Numbered from the stretch's first letter, positions 1 to 9,546 are shown. The stretch: DNA of 64,000 bases from Pseudomonas sp. H3(2019) (GCF_007713465.1 NZ_VMSG01000001.1:62001-126000), one strand, 5' to 3'. The notes: a model not told the origin generated them from the letters alone. Made by a program: numbers and translations.

Positions 1-697
1 GCCGAATGGTTTCCAGCGAGCTGGATTCGACCGTGGTGTGCTTGGCGCCGTCGTTGCCTTTGGCCAGGGTCGGGCAGGCTTCCAGCACTTGGTCGCGGAA
101 GCAATGACCTTCGCCGAGCAGCAGCAGGCTCTTGTCGTTGAGCAGGCTGGCGTCGATGGATTCTTTTTCGGTCCACGGGTGCTGGGCCGGCATCAGGACG
201 TAGAACGGTTCGTCGTAGAGTTGCAGGGTCAGCACGTCGGCTTCGTTGAACGGCAGGGCGATGATGATCGCGTCCAGCTCGCCGTTGCGCAGTTTGTCGC
301 GCAGCACGTGGGTGAAGTTTTCTTCGATGTACAACGGCATCTGCGGGGCGACCCGGTGCAGTTGTGGAATCAGGTGCGGGAACAGGTACGGGCCGACGGT
401 GTAGATCGCGCCGACTTTCAGCGGCGCGGTCAGCTGGTTTTTGCCGGCCTGGGCCAGTTCGCGAATGCCTTGGGCCTGTTCGAGGACTTTCTGGGCCTGG
501 GCGACGATGCCTTCGCCAACCGGGGTCAGGCGCACCGCGCTTTTGCTGCGCTCGAAAATCAGCACACCGAGTTCGTCTTCAAGTTTTTTCACGCCCACCG
601 ACAGGGTCGGCTGGCTGACGTGGCAACGCTCGGCCGCGTGGCCGAAATGCTGCTCTTGGGCGAGGGTAACGATGTAGCGTAATTCTGTGAGGGTCAT
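1..697 (-). CDS. oxyR: Hydrogen peroxide-sensing LysR regulator OxyR (C-terminus cut by window edge)
   Basis: LysR-type activator of peroxide defence genes. The 232 visible residues hold the N-terminal winged helix-turn-helix (about residues 1-60) and most of the regulatory domain. Cys199 (in GHCFRDQ) and Cys208 (in EACP) sit at the same positions as the redox disulfide pair of E. coli OxyR, which makes the assignment firm. The start is the ATG opening MTLTELRYIV, the usual family start. The last 70 or so residues lie beyond position 1. The gene is transcribed leftwards, away from the tonB operon terminator. Confidence 0.95.
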   Translation of the reverse strand, partial: MTLTELRYIVTLAQEQHFGHAAERCHVSQPTLSVGVKKLEDELGVLIFERSKSAVRLTPVGEGIVAQAQKVLEQAQGIRELAQAGKNQLTAPLKVGAIYTVGPYLFPHLIPQLHRVAPQMPLYIEENFTHVLRDKLRNGELDAIIIALPFNEADVLTLQLYDEPFYVLMPAQHPWTEKESIDASLLNDKSLLLLGEGHCFRDQVLEACPTLAKGNDGAKHTTVESSSLETIR

Positions 698-815
698 AGC
701 GGGCGTCCATGAAGATGCGGTCAAGCATACCGGCTGCAATCGATAGACGCACGTTATCAGACAGAGGGCGCAGAGCGACACTGGGCAATGCCTGTTTGGC
801 GCTGGCGGATATGCA

Positions 816-837
816 AAAGGCACCTTTCGGTGCCTTT
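816..837 (-). terminator. Terminator-like hairpin downstream of tonB
   Basis: AAAGGCACC and GGTGCCTTT form a 9-bp stem around a short loop, with T residues on either side. It lies about 110 bases beyond the tonB stop and could end the exbB-exbD-tonB transcript. Confidence 0.6.
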
Positions 838-865
838 CATTAACAATCGAAGATCGCTCCCGCTT

Positions 866-896
866 CCGTAGCAGCTGGCGAAGCCTGCGGCTACGG
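866..896. repeat. REP-like palindrome
   Basis: CCGTAGC and GCTACGG bound a 31-base imperfect palindrome containing GCTGGCGAAGCCTGCGGC. This resembles the short REP elements of P. putida and P. fluorescens. It sits between tonB and its terminator. Confidence 0.6.
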
Positions 897-943
897 ATTG
901 CTTCGTGACCCAGCTCCCTGGCCACGGGTTTTGTGTCCAGCCT

Positions 944-1693
944 TTAGTGTCGGCGTTTTTCCAGGGAGTACACAAACGGTGCGACGATTTCGATCGAGCC
1001 GTTCTTCAGCATGTCGGCTGGTGGCTTGGGTAGTGGCTGGGCGCGGCGGATCATTTCCAGGGTGGCCCGGTCCAGATCGGCGTTGCCGGAGCGACCGACC
1101 AGCTCGTAAGACAGCACGTTGCCTTCAGCGTCGACCACGAAGCGCAGACGGTTCAGACCTTCCTTGCCGCGCGACTGGGCGGCCGGCGGGTACTTCTTGT
1201 ACTTGGCCAGGTGCGCCAGCAGTGTGCCTTGCCAACTTTCCTTGGCCGCAGACTGCGCCGACGTTGGGCCTGGGGCAGGTTGCGCGGATTTCTCCGTCGG
1301 AGCGTTGGTCGGCGGTGTGTCGCCGGGTTTTTCCTCGGCCGGTTTTTCCTTCGGCGGCTCGGGCTTTTTCTCCACCGGCTTGGGCGGTTGAGGTTTGGGC
1401 TTGGGTTTGACCGGCTTGGGTACCGAGATCGTCGGTTTTGGCGCTTCCGCCAGTTTCGGCAACGGCAGTTCTTCGACCGGGGTCGGTGGCTGCGGCGGCG
1501 TTACGATCTTGGGCGGTGCGGGCGGCGGTGGTGCTGGAAGCGGCGCCAACTCGACCATCATCGCCATCGGTGGCAGTTCGACTGGTGGTGAGGACTTCCA
1601 ATTGAGCGCGAGCAGAATCGCGACCGCATGGACGCCCAGCACCAGAACCAGGCTACCGCCGTAACGCGTCAGCTTTTGGCGCGTCGTGATCAT
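944..1693 (-). CDS. tonB: Energy transducer TonB
   Basis: Periplasm-spanning protein that couples the ExbBD proton channel to TonB-dependent outer-membrane receptors. The 249 residues show a single N-terminal membrane anchor (about 13-31), a long Pro/Lys/Glu-rich linker (about 35-130), and a C-terminal TonB domain. That domain contains the YPPAAQSRGKEG segment and an RSSGNADLD-like region. The ATG overlaps the exbD stop by 4 bases (ATGA), so translation is probably coupled. It is the last gene of exbB-exbD-tonB. The genus carries several tonB genes, so this is one paralogue. Confidence 0.93.
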   Translation of the reverse strand: MITTRQKLTRYGGSLVLVLGVHAVAILLALNWKSSPPVELPPMAMMVELAPLPAPPPPAPPKIVTPPQPPTPVEELPLPKLAEAPKPTISVPKPVKPKPKPQPPKPVEKKPEPPKEKPAEEKPGDTPPTNAPTEKSAQPAPGPTSAQSAAKESWQGTLLAHLAKYKKYPPAAQSRGKEGLNRLRFVVDAEGNVLSYELVGRSGNADLDRATLEMIRRAQPLPKPPADMLKNGSIEIVAPFVYSLEKRRH

Positions 1694-2118
1694 TTCTTGG
1701 CTGCCGTCTCAAGTCCGACCAGGCCGACTTTCAGGTAGCCGGCGGCCCGCAGGGTATCCATCACGTGCATCAGGTCGCCGTAGTCCACGCCTTTGTCGGC
1801 CTGGAAGAAGATGGTCGTGTCCTTCTTGCCGTGGGTTCGCGCATCGAGGGTCGCGCCGAGGGTTTTGGCGTTGACTTCGTCTTCGCCCAGGTACAGGCGC
1901 TGGTCGGCCTTGACGCTGAGGAACACCGGTTTCTCTGGCCGCGGCGCCGGTTTGGCGGTCGAGGCGGGGAGGTCAACCTTGATGTCCACGGTGGCCAGCG
2001 GGGCGGCGACCATGAAGATGATCAGCAGCACCAGCATCACGTCGATGAACGGCGTGACGTTGATTTCGTGGTTCTCGGCGAGATCGTCGTCTGCGCCTTC
2101 CTTTAAATGCAAGCCCAT
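1690..2118 (-). CDS. exbD: Biopolymer transport protein ExbD
   Basis: Inner-membrane partner of ExbB in the TonB energy complex. The 142 residues have a short cytoplasmic N-terminus, one membrane helix and a periplasmic domain. The sequence NVTPFIDVMLVLLIIFMV carries the conserved membrane Asp needed for proton use in this family. It starts 6 bases after the exbB stop and overlaps tonB by 4 bases. Confidence 0.95.
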   Translation of the reverse strand: MGLHLKEGADDDLAENHEINVTPFIDVMLVLLIIFMVAAPLATVDIKVDLPASTAKPAPRPEKPVFLSVKADQRLYLGEDEVNAKTLGATLDARTHGKKDTTIFFQADKGVDYGDLMHVMDTLRAAGYLKVGLVGLETAAKK

Positions 2119-2124
2119 GGCGGA

Positions 2125-3123
2125 TTACCCTACTTTGACCATGTGCGGTTGCGAGGAGATGCGCTCGGGCGGCAGGTGGTCGAGGTCGCGGCTGACCAGC
2201 AGCAGGACTTGCGCCGAAGCATCGGACACCTGGGCCTTGTAACCGGCGATGGAACGGGCGAAGACGTTGTAGATGACCACCGCTGGAATCGCCGCCACCA
2301 GACCCAACGCAGTGGCCAGCAGGGCTTCGGCGATACCGGGGGCGACGACGGCGAGGTTGGTGGTCTGGGTTTTGGCGATGCCGATGAAGCTGTTCATGAT
2401 GCCCCACACGGTGCCGAACAGGCCAACGAACGGCGCGGTGGAGCCAATGGTGGCCAGCACGCCGGTGCCGCTGCTCATGTTGCGGCCGCAGGCGGCCACC
2501 AGACGCTCGAGGCGGAAGCTCACGCGTTCCTTGATGCCTTCTTTTTCGCGGCTGTTGGCCGACAGGCGCATTTCTTCCAGTGCGTCGTGGACCAGCAGGT
2601 TGGCGAGGGTGCCTTCCTTGGCCGCGCTGGCGCTGGCTTCTTTAAGGGTGGTGGCTTTTTTCAGGCTGGCGATTTCACCGCGCAGACGACGCTTGGCGCC
2701 CAGCAACTCAAGGCCCTTGGCGATCCAGATAGTCCAGGTGATGATCGAGGCGATGGCCAGGCCGATCATCACGATTTTCACGATGATGTCGGCGTTCTGG
2801 TACATGCCCCACGGCGACAGGTCATGGGCCATGCCCAGGGAATTGTCGGCTTCGAGGACTTCGGGTGCGTCAGCGGCGGCAGCGTCTTCGGTGGCCAGTA
2901 CCGGGTTGGTGGCGACGGGTGTCACGACCGGGGCGGCGTGATCAGCGTGATCAGCAGCGGCGGGCGCGGATGCTGTTGCCGCCGGTGCGGTGGCGGTGGG
3001 CTCGACGGCGAAGGTAGCGGTCGGGGCCAGCAGCAGGCTGAACAGTAGCGCGGCGACCGCGCTCAGGGCGCGAGTGGGACGAGCAAGCGTGGTTGGCGAA
3101 GCGGAGAGTGAATTACGTGTCAT
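2125..3123 (-). CDS. exbB: Biopolymer transport protein ExbB
   Basis: MotA/TolQ/ExbB-family proton channel protein. The 332 residues begin with a signal-peptide-like segment (about 18-40) and an Ala-rich periplasmic extension. The three-helix ExbB core follows, with the conserved GTVWGIMNSFIGI and LATALGLVAAIPAVV segments. The long N-terminus is typical of the Pseudomonas form and makes it about 90 residues longer than E. coli ExbB. The frame stays open upstream to 3585, but that part is antisense to the next gene. The start at MTRNSLSASP is therefore preferred. First gene of exbB-exbD-tonB. Confidence 0.93.
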   Translation of the reverse strand: MTRNSLSASPTTLARPTRALSAVAALLFSLLLAPTATFAVEPTATAPAATASAPAAADHADHAAPVVTPVATNPVLATEDAAAADAPEVLEADNSLGMAHDLSPWGMYQNADIIVKIVMIGLAIASIITWTIWIAKGLELLGAKRRLRGEIASLKKATTLKEASASAAKEGTLANLLVHDALEEMRLSANSREKEGIKERVSFRLERLVAACGRNMSSGTGVLATIGSTAPFVGLFGTVWGIMNSFIGIAKTQTTNLAVVAPGIAEALLATALGLVAAIPAVVIYNVFARSIAGYKAQVSDASAQVLLLVSRDLDHLPPERISSQPHMVKVG

Positions 3124-3199
3124 GCTGGCCGGACCTAAGATAAGAAGAGGGTTTAATGTCCTTCCAGGCCTCGTGGGCCGAGAACAAAAGTGGCGGGCA

Positions 3200-3220
3200 T
3201 TATTGCAAGTAATTATCGTT
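3200..3220 (-). promoter_or_regulatory. Weak candidate Fur box upstream of exbB
   Basis: On the minus strand AACGATAATTACTTGCAATA matches one half of the Fur 7-1-7 pattern almost fully (GATAAT). The other half matches at about 4 of 7 bases. It lies about 80 bases upstream of exbB in an AT-rich stretch. Iron control of exbBD-tonB is usual, but this match alone is modest. Confidence 0.4.
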
Positions 3221-3312
3221 AACAAAAGTAATAGAGTCTCTTTTTTTCTTTGATTGCTAGCCGCGTGTCCAATACCAAGGCTAGCCTGTACCTTTCTGAT
3301 GGGAGATTTTTG

Positions 3313-4170
3313 ATGTCCGCGCCTTCTGTTTTGATCGCCGGTTGTGGCGATGTCGGCGGCCGCCTGGCCACTCAACTGTTGGCTTCGGGGTGGGAGGTTC
3401 ATGGCTTGCGGCGTGATATCTCGCGCTTGCCCGAGGGCGTTATTGGCGTTGCCGGTGACTTGTTCGATGAAGACTGCCCGGCGACCTGGCCTGTCGGTGC
3501 GGTGGATTACCTGGTGTATTGCGCAGCCGCCACCGATCACGATGAAGCCGGTTACCGCGCCGCTTATGTCCAGGGCTTGCAACATGTGCTGGAATGGCTG
3601 AACGACTACGGTCAGGCACCGAAGCGCTTGCTGTTTGTCTCCAGCAGCAGCGTGTACGGGCAGCAGAACGGTGAATGGATCGATGAAACGTCGCCGACTC
3701 AGGCGGCCGGCTATTCCGGGCGAGTGATGCTGGAAGCCGAGCAGATCGCGTTAAACAGCGGCATTCCTGCGAGTCTGGTGCGCTTGACCGGGATTTACGG
3801 CCCGGGTCGTGAGTGGCTGTTGAGCCAGGTGCGGCAGGGTTATCGTGTTGCGATTGATCCGCCGCTGTACGCCAACCGGATTCATGTGGATGACGCGGCC
3901 GGGTTGTTGGCGTTCCTGTTGTTGCGTGCCGAACGCGACGAGGCGCTGGATGACTGCTATATCGGCGTCGACGACGCGCCCGCGCCGTTGGCCGAAGTGG
4001 TGGGCTGGTTGCGCGAATACCTTGGGGTGACCGAATGGTCGGAGGATGCCAGCGTGCGCCGTACGGGCAGCAAGCGTTGCAGCAACGCCCGGGCTAAAGC
4101 GCTGGGCTGGACACCGCGTTATCCGAGCTTTCGCGAAGGGTATGCAGCGATTCTTGAAGGTCGCAGCTGA
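3313..4170 (+). CDS. SDR-family NAD(P)-dependent epimerase/dehydratase-like protein
   Basis: Rossmann-fold protein of the extended SDR family, 285 residues. The N-terminal VLIAGCGDVGGRLA gives the GxGxxG-type nucleotide-binding loop. SSSSVYGQQNGEWIDE resembles the catalytic Ser/Tyr region of sugar-nucleotide epimerases. The start is the ATG at MSAPSV, just after GGGAG. An upstream in-frame start at 3250 would add an unlikely N-terminus. It is divergent from exbB. The substrate is unknown. Confidence 0.85.
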   Translation: MSAPSVLIAGCGDVGGRLATQLLASGWEVHGLRRDISRLPEGVIGVAGDLFDEDCPATWPVGAVDYLVYCAAATDHDEAGYRAAYVQGLQHVLEWLNDYGQAPKRLLFVSSSSVYGQQNGEWIDETSPTQAAGYSGRVMLEAEQIALNSGIPASLVRLTGIYGPGREWLLSQVRQGYRVAIDPPLYANRIHVDDAAGLLAFLLLRAERDEALDDCYIGVDDAPAPLAEVVGWLREYLGVTEWSEDASVRRTGSKRCSNARAKALGWTPRYPSFREGYAAILEGRS

Positions 4171-4178
4171 CCTTCAAG
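4153..4178. repeat. Perfect 10-bp inverted repeat spanning the SDR stop codon
   Basis: CTTGAAGGTC and GACCTTCAAG pair perfectly around a 6-base loop. The TGA stop sits at the junction of loop and stem. There is no T-run, so it is not a standard terminator. It may stabilise the mRNA end. Confidence 0.55.
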
Positions 4179-4192
4179 CACCCCAAAACAAC

Positions 4193-4216
4193 TGTGGGAG
4201 CAAGCCCGCTCCCACA
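4193..4216. repeat. Short palindromic repeat (TGTGGGAGC family)
   Basis: TGTGGGAGC and GCTCCCACA form a 9-bp stem with a 6-base loop. Related units lie at 10953, 24135 and 48672. It lies between convergent genes and could also help terminate both. Confidence 0.7.
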
Positions 4217-4244
4217 TTGGATCTTCGTTGCAGTTAAAGCAGGA

Positions 4245-4985
4245 TCACTGTTTTTCCAGTGTCCATTGGCGATTGCCGGGCGAGAACGAAGGCACTTCGT
4301 CTGCCTGGGATCCGTTGACCGCCTGGAAGATCTCCATCTGTTTGCCATTGCGGGTGAAGATCCACGGGTTGCCCTGGCCGCTCAGTTGCAGCCAGACGGT
4401 GTCGTGGCCGCCGCTCATGGAGGCGCAGTCGCCCGCCAGGCACAGCGCGTAACGGTCAGCACCGGGCAGGCCTTGAACGGCGCCATCGGCCTGGAACTGC
4501 ACGGTGCTGCCTTCGCCAGGACCGTTGACGATCTTCCAGCTGCCGCCCAGGTAGGCTGAATACAGCGCGCGCTCGAAGCTGGCGCCAATCGGCGCGCCTT
4601 CGGGGGCGATGTCTTTGGCGCGGTCAAACAGTTGCTCGGGCTCGTTGTCGTTGGCCACTTGGTGCAACTGTTTGCCGTCACGCTTCAATTCGGTGGCAGC
4701 GCTGCCATAAAACTCGACTTTCCAGGCATCGGATTTCTCGCCGAGCATTTTGCCTTCGACGTTCTCGAAGCCGTTTGTGTATCGCGCCTGGCCGGCCTTG
4801 GTGTTGACGTCCCACTCCAGGTTCGGGCCATAGGCTTGCAGTGCTTCGCGCAGCGGGCCGCCCTTGGCCGCCGCATTGATTGCCGACTGGTTGATCCAGG
4901 TGCCACTGATGTCGCGGTCGGCAGGGTTGCTGGCACAGCCACCGAGAAACACCGCGAGCAACGAGAGAGCTAGCGCTTTGCGCAT
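4245..4985 (-). CDS. Putative lipoprotein of unknown function
   Basis: 246 residues starting MRKALALSLLAVFLGGCASN. This is a clear lipoprotein signal with lipobox LGGC, so the mature protein should begin at Cys17. The remainder contains SGTWINQSAINAAAK and SAYLGGSWKIVNGPGEGS, which looks like an extracytoplasmic beta-rich domain. I do not recognise a named family. The frame is open upstream to 5114, but the signal sequence fixes the start at 4985. It is downstream of ridA and spoT on the same strand. Confidence 0.8.
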   Translation of the reverse strand: MRKALALSLLAVFLGGCASNPADRDISGTWINQSAINAAAKGGPLREALQAYGPNLEWDVNTKAGQARYTNGFENVEGKMLGEKSDAWKVEFYGSAATELKRDGKQLHQVANDNEPEQLFDRAKDIAPEGAPIGASFERALYSAYLGGSWKIVNGPGEGSTVQFQADGAVQGLPGADRYALCLAGDCASMSGGHDTVWLQLSGQGNPWIFTRNGKQMEIFQAVNGSQADEVPSFSPGNRQWTLEKQ

Positions 4986-5040
4986 GAGGAGATCCTTACA
5001 GAACGAAGTCGGCGCAGCCTGGGAGGCTGCGCCGTGCGTA

Positions 5041-5421
5041 TTACTCGATGACCAGGATGGCATCCATTTCAACCTGCGAACCCTTTGGCAGGGCGGCCAC
5101 GCCGATGGCGGCACGCGCCGGGTAAGGCTGGTCGAAGTATTTGCCCATGATCTCGTTGACCTTGGCGAAGTGGCTCAGGTCGGTGAGGAAGATGTTCAGT
5201 TTGACGATGTCCTTGAACGAACCGCCAGCGGCTTCAGCCACGGCTTTGAGGTTCTCGAACACCTGGACGGTCTGGGCTTCGAAGCCTTCGACCAGTTCCA
5301 TGGTTTTTGGATCGAGCGGGATCTGGCCGGACATGTAGACGGTGTTGCCAGCCTTGATCGCCTGGGAGTAAGTGCCGATGGCGGCCGGGGCCTTGTCGCT
5401 GGTGATAACAGTCTTGGTCAT
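5041..5421 (-). CDS. ridA: RidA family reactive intermediate deaminase
   Basis: 126-residue RidA/YjgF/UK114 protein, which hydrolyses reactive enamine/imine intermediates released by PLP enzymes such as threonine dehydratase. Diagnostic segments are [19 protein letters not shown] near the N-terminus and [22 protein letters not shown] near the end, which includes the active-site Arg. It lies 33 bases downstream of spoT on the same strand. A second, more divergent RidA-like gene lies at 31653. Confidence 0.93.
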   Translation of the reverse strand: MTKTVITSDKAPAAIGTYSQAIKAGNTVYMSGQIPLDPKTMELVEGFEAQTVQVFENLKAVAEAAGGSFKDIVKLNIFLTDLSHFAKVNEIMGKYFDQPYPARAAIGVAALPKGSQVEMDAILVIE

Positions 5422-5454
5422 GTATGACTCCTTGTAATGGGGTGCTTGGACGAG

Positions 5455-7560
5455 CTAGGCACGCATGCGGGTGATGCGAATCACCCCGGTCAGGGCGCGC
5501 AGTTTCTTGATCACGCGGGCCAGGTGTACACGGTCGTGCACGCTGACCACCAGTTGGACCACGCTGATACGACCGTCGCGTTCGTCCATGCTGATTTTTT
5601 CGATGTTGCCGTCCGCAGCGTTGACGCTGCTGGCCAGCAAGGCAATCAGGCCGCGCTGGTGTTCCAGCTCGACGCGCAGTTCGACATTGAATTCGCCGGT
5701 GACATCCTTGGCCCACGAGAGCTGGATGCACTTTTCCGGGTTGTGGCGGATTTCGCTGATGTTGCGGCAGTTGTCCAGGTGCACGACCATGCCTTTGCCG
5801 GCAGACAGGTGGCCGACAATCGGGTCGCCCGGGATCGGCGTGCAGCACTTGGCGTAACTGAGCACCAGGCCTTCGGTGCCGCGAATCGCCAGCGGACCTT
5901 CCGGGCTTGGCAACTGTTCGCCTTCGCCAAGCAGGCGGCGGGCGACGACGTAGGCCATGCGATTGCCCAGGCCGATGTCTTCAAGCAGGTCTTCGATCAG
6001 TTCGAGGCGGTATTCGTTGAGCATCGTCTTGATGCGCTCGGCCGGGACTTTTTCCAGTGAGCTGTCGAAGCCGTTGAGCACCTTGTTCAGCAGGCGTTCG
6101 CCGAGGCTGATGGACTCGGAGCGGCGCTGCAGTTTCAGTGCGTGACGAATGTGCGTGCGGGCCTTGCCGGTGACCACGAAGTTGAGCCAGGCCGGGTTCG
6201 GCCGTGCGCCCGGAGCGCTAACGATTTCGACCGTCGAGCCGCTTTGCAGCGGTTCGGACAGCGGCGCCAGGCGACGGTTGATCCGGCAGGCGATGCAGCT
6301 GTTGCCGACGTCGGTGTGCACCGCATAAGCGAAGTCGACCGCCGTGGAGCCTTTTGGCAGCTCCATGATCCGGCCTTTTGGCGTGAACACGTAGACCTCG
6401 TCCGGGAACAGGTCGATCTTCACGCTTTCAATGAATTCCAGCGAGTTGCCGGCGCGTTGCTGCATTTCCAGCACGCCCTTGACCCACTGGCGGGCGCGGG
6501 CGTGAGTACCTTTTGGCTGCTCGTCGCCGGTGGATTTGTACAGCCAATGGGCGGCGATGCCGTTGTTGGCCATCTCTTCCATTTCACGGGTGCGGATCTG
6601 GATTTCGATCGGTACGCCGTGCATGCCGAAGAGCGTGGTGTGCAGCGACTGATAGCCGTTGGCCTTGGGAATCGCAATGTAATCCTTGAAGCGCCCCGGC
6701 AACGGTTTGTACAAATTATGCACAGCACCGAGCACGCGGTAGCAGGTATCGACCTTGTCGACGATGATCCGGAACGCATAGACGTCCATGATCTCGTTGA
6801 AGGCCCGACGCTTGCCGCGCATTTTCGTGTAGATACCGTAGAGGTGTTTCTGGCGCCCGCTGACCTCGCCCTGAATGCCGTCGATGGCCAGGCAGTGGCT
6901 GAGGGATTCTTCGATCTTGTTGACGATTTCCTTGCGGTTGCCCCGGGCGCGTTTGACCGCCTGGTAGATCCGTGCGGAACGCATCGGGTGCATGGCCTTG
7001 AAGCCCAGGTCTTCAAACTCTACGCGGATCGCGTGCATGCCCAGCCGGTTGGCGATGGGCGCGTAGATTTCCAGGGTTTCCTTGGCGATCCGCCGGCGTT
7101 TTTCGCCGGACAGGACTTCCAGCGTGCGCATGTTGTGCAGGCGGTCGGCCAGTTTGACCAGGATCACGCGAATATCGCGCGCCATGGCCATGGCCATTTT
7201 CTGGAAGTTTTCGGCTTGGGCTTCGGCTTTGGTCTCGAAGTTCATCTGGGTCAGTTTGCTGACCCCGTCGACCAGTTCGGCCACGGTTTCGCCAAACTGC
7301 GCAGAGAGCGCTTCCTTGGCAATACCGGTGTCTTCGATCACGTCATGCAGCATCGCGGCCATCAAACTCTGATGGTCCATGTGCATGTCGGCAAGAATGT
7401 TCGCGACCGCTAACGGGTGCGTGACGTACGCCTCGCCGCTGCGGCGGCGCTGGCCGTCGTGGGCTTGTTCGGCGTAGAAGTACGCTCGGCGGACCAGGTT
7501 GACCTGGTCGGTGCCGAGGTAGGTCGATAAGCGTTCGGCGAGGGCGTCTATGCTCGGCAT
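5455..7560 (-). CDS. spoT: Bifunctional (p)ppGpp synthetase/hydrolase SpoT
   Basis: 701 residues, full length for SpoT. The order is an HD hydrolase domain (about 25-190, with AAMLHDVIEDTGI), the RelA/SpoT synthetase domain (about 230-350), TGS (about 385-450), a helical region, and a C-terminal ACT domain ending ALTGVIRITRMRA. The intact HD motif indicates ppGpp hydrolase function, unlike RelA. The upstream neighbours on the same strand are rpoZ and gmk, the conserved gmk-rpoZ-spoT order. Confidence 0.97.
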   Translation of the reverse strand: MPSIDALAERLSTYLGTDQVNLVRRAYFYAEQAHDGQRRRSGEAYVTHPLAVANILADMHMDHQSLMAAMLHDVIEDTGIAKEALSAQFGETVAELVDGVSKLTQMNFETKAEAQAENFQKMAMAMARDIRVILVKLADRLHNMRTLEVLSGEKRRRIAKETLEIYAPIANRLGMHAIRVEFEDLGFKAMHPMRSARIYQAVKRARGNRKEIVNKIEESLSHCLAIDGIQGEVSGRQKHLYGIYTKMRGKRRAFNEIMDVYAFRIIVDKVDTCYRVLGAVHNLYKPLPGRFKDYIAIPKANGYQSLHTTLFGMHGVPIEIQIRTREMEEMANNGIAAHWLYKSTGDEQPKGTHARARQWVKGVLEMQQRAGNSLEFIESVKIDLFPDEVYVFTPKGRIMELPKGSTAVDFAYAVHTDVGNSCIACRINRRLAPLSEPLQSGSTVEIVSAPGARPNPAWLNFVVTGKARTHIRHALKLQRRSESISLGERLLNKVLNGFDSSLEKVPAERIKTMLNEYRLELIEDLLEDIGLGNRMAYVVARRLLGEGEQLPSPEGPLAIRGTEGLVLSYAKCCTPIPGDPIVGHLSAGKGMVVHLDNCRNISEIRHNPEKCIQLSWAKDVTGEFNVELRVELEHQRGLIALLASSVNAADGNIEKISMDERDGRISVVQLVVSVHDRVHLARVIKKLRALTGVIRITRMRA

Positions 7561-7617
7561 GATGACTCCTGCCGTTCGCTGTGACCCCGCGCCGTACTAC
7601 GTCGACCAGGCATGGGC

Positions 7618-7881
7618 TTAGACGGCCTCGTTGGACTCGTCCTCGAACGCTGCGAACAGCGGTTCGTCTTCGACGATTTCAGCATTGGCGATGAACTCGT
7701 AGCTCATCAGGCCTTCAGCGATTTCACGCAGGGCCACAACGGTAGGTTTGTCGTTTTCCCACTGGACCAGAGGCTCTTTGCCGCCGGTGGCCAGTTGACG
7801 GGCACGCTTGGTAGAGAGCATGACCAGCTCAAAGCGGTTTTCCACGTGTTCTAGGCAGTCTTCAACGGTTACGCGGGCCAT
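7618..7881 (-). CDS. rpoZ: RNA polymerase omega subunit
   Basis: 87 residues starting [10 protein letters not shown], the standard omega N-terminus. [17 protein letters not shown] is the conserved core that holds the beta-prime subunit. The open frame continues upstream, but this start matches the family. It lies between gmk and spoT, so omega, which helps RNA polymerase sense ppGpp, is encoded next to the ppGpp enzyme. Confidence 0.96.
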   Translation of the reverse strand: MARVTVEDCLEHVENRFELVMLSTKRARQLATGGKEPLVQWENDKPTVVALREIAEGLMSYEFIANAEIVEDEPLFAAFEDESNEAV

Positions 7882-8049
7882 GGTATTCCTCGGAGCGAAT
7901 GCAATATGCGCGCTGCCCGGTTGGGCGAGCGGACTCAACAGTTTAAAAAATCACCAGCGATTAGGGAAGCGCTGATTTTTTAACCAAGCCCTTCAGCGCG
8001 CTGCAAGTGCCAATGTAAAGCCCTTGCAGCGGTTTTGGGAAGAGCTGAT

Positions 8050-8682
<633 letters not shown>

Positions 8683-9546
8683 TTACTCAATGTTCTGCAC
8701 TTGTTCGCGCATCTGCTCGATCAACACTTTGAGGTTGACCGCCGCCTGGGTGCTGCGCGGGTCGAAGGCTTTGGAGCCCAGTGTATTGGCTTCGCGGTTG
8801 AGTTCCTGCATCAGGAAGTCGAGGCGCCGACCGGCAGCGCCGCCGGACTTGAGCACGCGGCGAACTTCAATGATGTGGGTGCTCAGGCGGTCCAGTTCTT
8901 CGGCGACGTCGCTTTTTTGCGCGAGCATGACCATTTCCTGTTCCAGGCGCTGCGGGTCGAGCTCGGCCTTCATGTCGGCAAAGCGGTCGAGCACCTTCTG
9001 ACGCTGGGTGGCGAGCATCTGCGGAACCAGTTCGCGCAGGGTCACTACGTCTTCTTCAATCGACGTCAGGCGTTCGTTGATCAGTCGGGCCAGCTCCGCG
9101 CCTTCGCGCTCGCGGCCAGCCTTGAGTTCCTTGAGGCCTTCATTGAACAGGGCCAGCGCCTCGGCGTTGAGCGCTTGCGGATCGCTTGCGTCAGCGACCA
9201 GTACGCCAGGCCAGGCCAGCACTTCCAGCGGGTTGAGGGCTGAAGGGTTCTTGATCAGGCTGGCGACGGTCTCGGCGGCGGCAACCAGTTGCGCGGCGCG
9301 TTCGCGGTCGACTTGCAGCGGTTTGCCGGCGGTTTCTTCGGTGAAGCGCAGCGTGCATTCGAGCTTGCCGCGCGACAGGCCCTGACGCAGCGCTTCGCGC
9401 ACGTTGCCTTCGAGGTCGCGAAAGGACTCAGGCAGGCGCAGGTGCGGTTCCAGGTAGCGGCTGTTGACCGAGCGCAGCTCCCAGCTCAGGGTGCCCTGGC
9501 TGCCGGCTTTTTCGACGCGGGCGAAGGCGGTCATGCTGTGCACCAT
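8683..9546 (-). CDS. yicC: YicC family protein (endoribonuclease YicC-like)
   Basis: 287 residues opening MVHSMTAFARVEKA, the conserved start of YicC. The C-terminal region has the DUF1732-type sequence GRRLDFLMQELNREANTLGSK. E. coli YicC has been linked to RNA degradation; the role here is inferred from family. An ATG 15 bases upstream is in frame, but GAGG at 7 bases before this ATG supports the shorter form. It is divergent from rph. Confidence 0.93.
   Translation of the reverse strand: MVHSMTAFARVEKAGSQGTLSWELRSVNSRYLEPHLRLPESFRDLEGNVREALRQGLSRGKLECTLRFTEETAGKPLQVDRERAAQLVAAAETVASLIKNPSALNPLEVLAWPGVLVADASDPQALNAEALALFNEGLKELKAGREREGAELARLINERLTSIEEDVVTLRELVPQMLATQRQKVLDRFADMKAELDPQRLEQEMVMLAQKSDVAEELDRLSTHIIEVRRVLKSGGAAGRRLDFLMQELNREANTLGSKAFDPRSTQAAVNLKVLIEQMREQVQNIE

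Noticed and set aside
1395..1664. Gly-rich plus-strand ORF opposite tonB
   Set aside because: Complement of the proline-rich TonB linker; proline codons read as glycine on the other strand.
2107..3048. 313-codon plus-strand Gly/Asp-rich ORF opposite exbB
   Set aside because: Composition artefact of the Ala/Pro-rich exbB N-terminus read backwards.
6142..7413. 423-codon plus-strand ORF opposite spoT
   Set aside because: Antisense shadow of a firmly identified gene.
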